A stretch of 8,415 bases of DNA, taken from Candidatus Limivicinus faecipullorum. Lineage in GTDB: Bacteria; Bacillota; Clostridia; Oscillospirales; Oscillospiraceae. The DNA is taken from assembly GCA_018711755.1 (NCBI GenBank), contig DVHY01000162.1:1-8415 (forward strand), written 5' to 3'. Position numbers and translations under genes: made by a program. The notes under the pieces are model-generated. The model searched no databases, was not told the origin of the DNA, and worked only from the letters and a program-made list of their open reading frames with translations. Shown here in pieces: positions 5,277 through 8,415 of this stretch (position 1 is the first letter of the stretch; every line of letters starts with the position of its first letter).

Positions 5277-5963
5277 ATGGGAAGCGCAGCGGAAAGGGCC
5301 CTGGAGCTGATACTCAGCGGCGACAGGGAACTGTGCAATATACTCTCCGTCACCGCCCGCATGAGCCTTGCCAGCTCCCTTCTGGCCCTGCTTATCGGAC
5401 TGCCTCTGGGCATCTGGCTGGGCTCCTGCCGCTTTCGGGGCCGGGGTGCTCTGCTGGTGGTGAACCGCACCCTGATGAGCCTGCCGCCGGTGGTCTGCGG
5501 CCTGATATTCTATATGCTCTTTTCCGGGGTGGGGCCTTTCAGGCAGTTCAAGCTGCTCTTCACCGTGGAGATAATGGTCCTGGCCCAGGTGACTCTCATC
5601 ACTCCCATCGTGGTGGGCGCCATGGAGAGCTATGTCTCCTCCATAGCTCCGGCGGTGCGGGAGACCGCCAGGGGCCTGGCCCTGGGGGGCGGAAAAACTC
5701 TGCTGCTGCTGATGAACGAGTGTACATACCAGATATGCTCGGCCTATCTGCTGGCCTTTTCCCGGGCCATTGCCGAGGTGGGGGCGGTGTCCATGGTGGG
5801 GGGAGCCATAGCCTGGAAGACCAATGTGATGACCACCGCCATCATGCAGTACACCAACCGGGGAGATTTCTCCCTGGGGATAGCTCTGGGAATGATACTT
5901 TTGGGGGCCTCGCTGCTGGTGAATTTGGCCATATCTCTGCTGCAAAGGGGGCTGAGCCGATGA
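5277..5963 (+). CDS. tupB: Tungstate/molybdate ABC transporter permease TupB
   Basis: The membrane channel subunit of the importer. The 228-residue protein has about five or six hydrophobic helices, roughly 25-50, 57-82, 95-117, 150-175 and 200-223. It carries the ATPase-contacting EAA-type loop at 129-148 (ETARGLALGGGKTLLLLMNE), followed by AFSRAIAEVGAVSMVGGAI, the pattern of TupB/ModB-type permeases. Length is normal for TupB. The ATG at 5277 follows AGGTG by 5 bases. The stop overlaps the tupC start (ATGA), so the permease and ATPase are translationally coupled. Assignment to the tungstate type rests mainly on the adjacent TupA. Confidence 0.94.
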   Translation: MGSAAERALELILSGDRELCNILSVTARMSLASSLLALLIGLPLGIWLGSCRFRGRGALLVVNRTLMSLPPVVCGLIFYMLFSGVGPFRQFKLLFTVEIMVLAQVTLITPIVVGAMESYVSSIAPAVRETARGLALGGGKTLLLLMNECTYQICSAYLLAFSRAIAEVGAVSMVGGAIAWKTNVMTTAIMQYTNRGDFSLGIALGMILLGASLLVNLAISLLQRGLSR

Positions 5964-6679
5964 AGATTCAGACCTTTACCAAGAGCTATGAGGGCCGCCG
6001 GGTGCTGGAAGTGCCGGAGCTTGAGCTGGAAGGCGGAAAGATATACGGCGTCATCGGGGCAAACGGCAGCGGTAAAAGCACCTTTGCAAAGGTGCTTGCC
6101 GGGGTCGTCCAGGCGGATATCCCCGGCAGAAAAACGGAGAAGGGCCTGCGCCTGGGCTACATGCCCCAGAAGAACTATGCTTTCCGCATGAGCGTCAGAG
6201 AGAACATCTTCCTGGGAAAGCGGGACGAGAAGCGGGCGGCGGAGCTTATGGAGGCCCTGGGCATATCCCATCTGGCGGACAAGCGGGCCCGGCTGCTCTC
6301 CGGGGGAGAGACCGCCAGGATGGCCCTGGCCCGGCTGATGATGCAGGACTTCCGGCTGCTGATACTGGACGAGCCCACCGCCGCCATGGATATGGAGAGC
6401 AGTCTTCTGGCGGAAAAGCTCATGGGGGACTACTGCCGCCGCAGCGGCTGTGCCTTGGTGCTCATAACCCACAGCCTGCAGCAGGCAGAGCGCATGGCCG
6501 ATGAGCTGCTGTTTTTCCATGAGGGCAGACTGCTGGAAAGGGGAGAGAAGCGCAGGCTCCTCAGCAGTCCCGCCGGGCCGGAGCTGCGCCGCTTCCTGGA
6601 TTTCTACGGCAGCGGAGGGAAGGAGGTCCCGGAAAATGCTCAGCCCACACAGCCGGTCAGGAGAGGTGAAGGAAAATGA
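5960..6679 (+). CDS. tupC: Tungstate/molybdate ABC transporter ATPase TupC
   Basis: The cytoplasmic ATP-hydrolysing subunit powering TupB. The 239-residue protein has Walker A GANGSGKST at 33-41, a Q-loop glutamine at 70 (YMPQKNYAF), the signature LSGGE at 113-117, Walker B LLILDEP at 133-139 followed by TAAMD, and the H-loop H171 (THS). It has no TOBE-like regulatory domain of the ModC kind, agreeing with TupC; the last 20 or so residues are a charged, proline-containing tail. The frame stays open upstream to 5333 inside tupB, but ATG 5960 is chosen because the ABC domain begins there and it forms an ATGA overlap with the tupB stop. Its own stop overlaps the next start in the same way. Confidence 0.95.
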   Translation: MKIQTFTKSYEGRRVLEVPELELEGGKIYGVIGANGSGKSTFAKVLAGVVQADIPGRKTEKGLRLGYMPQKNYAFRMSVRENIFLGKRDEKRAAELMEALGISHLADKRARLLSGGETARMALARLMMQDFRLLILDEPTAAMDMESSLLAEKLMGDYCRRSGCALVLITHSLQQAERMADELLFFHEGRLLERGEKRRLLSSPAGPELRRFLDFYGSGGKEVPENAQPTQPVRRGEGK

Positions 6680-7455
6680 AAATAAAATACATCTGGCTGT
6701 CCCCGGACAGCGCGGGCAAAAGCCGTTTTGCCCTGGGCGGCATCGGAGGCGTGCTGGGCATAAGCGCCCTGGCCCTGCTGCTGGCAGGGGGAGGGACGGT
6801 GCTGATGCTGCGCCGGGGCTTGTCGGTGCAGGCTATGGGGCTAGGACTGTGCGTGCTGGTCACGGCGCTGGTGCTCTTTCTGGCTTTTAGGCTGGGCAGG
6901 CGCAGGGTGCAGGATGCCACGGTGTTCTTTCTAACGGAGGAGGACCGGCTCTTTGCCCTGGATGCCCGGGAAATGACGGACTACGGCGGAAACACCGTGG
7001 ATAACCTGCTGGGGGATTTCAGGACCCAGCGGCTTTTAAGAGAGCTGGCCAGGAGGCCGGAGCTGCCCTGCCGGGCCCGGGAGATAGTGGTAGTTGAAAA
7101 GCTGAAGGACAGGGGCGGCAGCCTGGCTGCCGTATGCCTGGTACAGAACATGAGTGGCCGCCGTTTCCGGCGCACATATTTCCTGGTCAGAGGGCTGGAC
7201 AGGGAAGAAGAGCTGATAAGGCAGCTGGAGCGGCGCAGAAACTGGCGGGACGCTCTGGAGGAGCGGGACAGCCGCAGGCCTTTGTATATCCTGCTCAGCA
7301 CAGCCTGCCTTGCAGCCTTTACGGCTTTGTGTGTCCTGAGCCACCCGGCTGTGAGCCGGCTGCCCCAGAGCATATATTTTCCCTGCCTCCTGGGGGCTTT
7401 TATCGCAGCGGGGGTCCTGGTGGGCTTTATAGTCCGGCAGAGCCGGGGGGAGTAA
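6676..7455 (+). CDS. Unrecognised four-helix membrane protein coupled to tupC
   Basis: I do not recognise this 259-residue protein. It has two N-terminal hydrophobic helices at about 19-45 and 51-73, a charged soluble section at about 74-200, and two more helices at about 202-222 and 233-253, then a short basic tail. The soluble part contains VFFLTEEDRLFALD, a stretch of basic and acidic residues, and REIVVVEKLKD, and probably lies in the cytoplasm (both flanks are Arg-rich, for example FRLGRRR at 71-77 and ERRRNWRDALEERDSRR). No catalytic or metal-binding motif is evident. Its ATG overlaps the tupC stop (ATGA) behind an AGGTGAAGG ribosome binding site, so it is made together with the transporter. 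It could be an accessory or regulatory membrane partner, but that is only context; co-location with a housekeeping gene by chance is possible. Confidence 0.85.
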   Translation: MKIKYIWLSPDSAGKSRFALGGIGGVLGISALALLLAGGGTVLMLRRGLSVQAMGLGLCVLVTALVLFLAFRLGRRRVQDATVFFLTEEDRLFALDAREMTDYGGNTVDNLLGDFRTQRLLRELARRPELPCRAREIVVVEKLKDRGGSLAAVCLVQNMSGRRFRRTYFLVRGLDREEELIRQLERRRNWRDALEERDSRRPLYILLSTACLAAFTALCVLSHPAVSRLPQSIYFPCLLGAFIAAGVLVGFIVRQSRGE

Positions 7456-7502
7456 GGACGGCGGAGCGTATCTGCCTGCCTATGCGAAAGGACTAAGGGA
7501 GA

Positions 7503-7507
7503 AGGAG
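7503..7507 (+). promoter_or_regulatory. corA ribosome binding site
   Basis: AGGAG is 8 bases before ATG 7516. It rules out the in-frame GTG at 7507, which overlaps it. Confidence 0.75.
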
Positions 7508-7515
7508 TGTGTTTC

Positions 7516-8361
7516 ATGCAAAAGGTTATACTGTCGGAGCAGATGCCGGAAGTAGCTTCCCACATGGTACCGGAGGCGTTCCGGTATGTAGGAGAGAGCC
7601 GGATAGAGAGCTTTGAGGGCTTTGAGACCTTTGACCTGTTCGCCTTTGACTGGTATGACATTCATGGCGATCAGGTATTCCTCTCGAAAGTCATTATCTA
7701 TATGGATAAAAACAATATATTTTTTATCTGTGGAGACAATGATTCAAAGGAGCACTGCTCAGATATAGTCAGCATGCTGTCCACGGATGCTCCGACAAGC
7801 AACGAGCAGCTGCTGTACAGATTCTTTATCCGCCTGTTTTGGGGAGACATGGACTATCTGGACAGCTTTGAAACGAAAATAAACGAGCTGCTTACCGACC
7901 TGCTGTCGGGAGAGCTGGATAATGTGCCGGGGGAAGTCACTGCCCAGAGGCGGGAGCTGCTGCGGCTGAAGCGGTATTATGAACAGCTGGACATCATGTT
8001 CGATGAAATAGCCATAAATGACAACAGGCTTTTGTCTGCGAAAACCATACGGCGGCTGACGGCTCTGGGGGCCAGGACAGACCGTTACCTCAACAAGGTG
8101 AATAACCTTCAGGAGCTTGTCAGCCACATACAGGAGACCTATCAGTCCCAGCTGGCCATTCAGCAAAACGACCTGATGAAAATATTTACGGTGGTCACTG
8201 CCATCTTTCTGCCCCTTACTCTCATCGTGGGATGGTACGGTATGAACTTTGCATATATGCCGGAACTGAGCTGGAAGTATGGATATCCTCTGGTAATAGC
8301 AGTCAGTGCAGGAATAGTTGCAGTGCTCATCTGGTATTTCAAGCATAAAAAATGGCTGTAG
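7516..8361 (+). CDS. corA: CorA-family divalent metal ion channel
   Basis: CorA proteins are pentameric membrane channels for Mg2+, and in some cases Co2+, Ni2+ or Zn2+. This 281-residue protein has an N-terminal cytoplasmic domain, a long charged helical section (about 120-220, the usual stalk helix), then TM1 at about 222-240 ending in the diagnostic YGMN filter motif at 241-244 (GWYGMNFAYMPEL), and TM2 at about 256-275 followed by the basic tail KHKKWL. It is somewhat shorter than enterobacterial CorA (316), as is common in Firmicutes. It lies 60 bp after the membrane protein gene on the same strand, with no clear promoter or terminator between, so it may be read from the tup operon. Its codon use is richer in A/T than that of its neighbours. 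The transported metal cannot be told from sequence. Confidence 0.93.
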   Translation: MQKVILSEQMPEVASHMVPEAFRYVGESRIESFEGFETFDLFAFDWYDIHGDQVFLSKVIIYMDKNNIFFICGDNDSKEHCSDIVSMLSTDAPTSNEQLLYRFFIRLFWGDMDYLDSFETKINELLTDLLSGELDNVPGEVTAQRRELLRLKRYYEQLDIMFDEIAINDNRLLSAKTIRRLTALGARTDRYLNKVNNLQELVSHIQETYQSQLAIQQNDLMKIFTVVTAIFLPLTLIVGWYGMNFAYMPELSWKYGYPLVIAVSAGIVAVLIWYFKHKKWL

Positions 8362-8415
8362 CGTTTTGAAGCCAAGGCTTTCATCAGTGGCCGGACCCGG
8401 ATAGCAGACGAGGCT
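8362..8415 (+). other. Downstream of corA, nothing recognised
   Basis: These 54 bases to the window end hold a short imperfect inverted repeat (GAAGC/GCTTTC near 8367-8381) without a T run, too weak to call a terminator. No start of a further gene is evident. Confidence 0.5.

Noticed and set aside
5333..5959. Long + frame upstream of TupC overlapping tupB
   Set aside because: Its translation is Gly/His/Pro-rich noise in another frame of tupB; the ABC domain starts at 5960 with an ATGA overlap.
8367..8381. Inverted repeat after corA as a terminator
   Set aside because: The stem is about 5 bp with an imperfect match and no T run follows.
1..8415. CRISPR array, tRNA, rRNA, insertion sequence
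   Set aside because: No repeated spacer pattern, cloverleaf, rRNA motif or transposase was seen on either strand.

Overview
The window is GC-rich, uses ATA heavily for isoleucine, has purine-rich ribosome binding sites and is densely packed with genes. Together with a lipoprotein-type TupA and a MoeA fused to a periplasmic-binding-protein-like domain, this suggests a Gram-positive anaerobe of the Clostridia, perhaps an Oscillospiraceae-type gut or sediment bacterium. The taxonomic guess is inference; the gene calls do not depend on it. The whole window is about molybdenum/tungsten cofactor (pyranopterin cofactor) synthesis and supply of the oxyanion.

Region 1 (1-3395, + strand) is a tight operon: the 3' part of a moeA-PBP fusion gene (its 5' end lies outside the window), then moaA, moaC and a mogA/moaB-family gene. 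Spacing is 19 bp, 2 bp and a 4-bp ATGA overlap. MoaA and MoaC convert GTP to cyclic pyranopterin monophosphate, MogA-type proteins adenylylate molybdopterin, and MoeA inserts the metal. A perfect 18-bp hairpin (3433-3471) ends the operon and sits between convergent genes.

Region 2 (3488-3880, - strand) is a small MoaE-like gene facing the operon. It keeps the MoaE fold signature and one of the two key lysines, but several residues typical of the catalytic subunit are changed. No moaD is visible.

Region 3 (3881-4159) is a 279-bp divergent control region. It holds a near-perfect sigma-A promoter for the + strand (TTGAAA, 17 bp, TGC-TATAAT) and then a leader of about 165 nt. The leader has several self-complementary segments, two mutually exclusive pairings and a T7 run just before the tupA ribosome binding site. 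It looks like an attenuating riboswitch, possibly of the Moco/Wco type, though I cannot confirm the family by eye.

Region 4 (4160-8361, + strand) is tupA-tupB-tupC (tungstate/molybdate ABC importer), an unrecognised four-helix membrane protein translationally coupled to tupC, and a CorA-family divalent metal channel. The most unusual point is that TupA appears circularly permuted: the segment that normally forms the C-terminus of TupA lies directly after the signal peptide, and the protein ends where the normal protein has an internal LTD.ATYL-type motif. The genes together describe import of tungstate (or molybdate), synthesis of the pterin carrier and insertion of the metal, probably under feedback control through the leader RNA.
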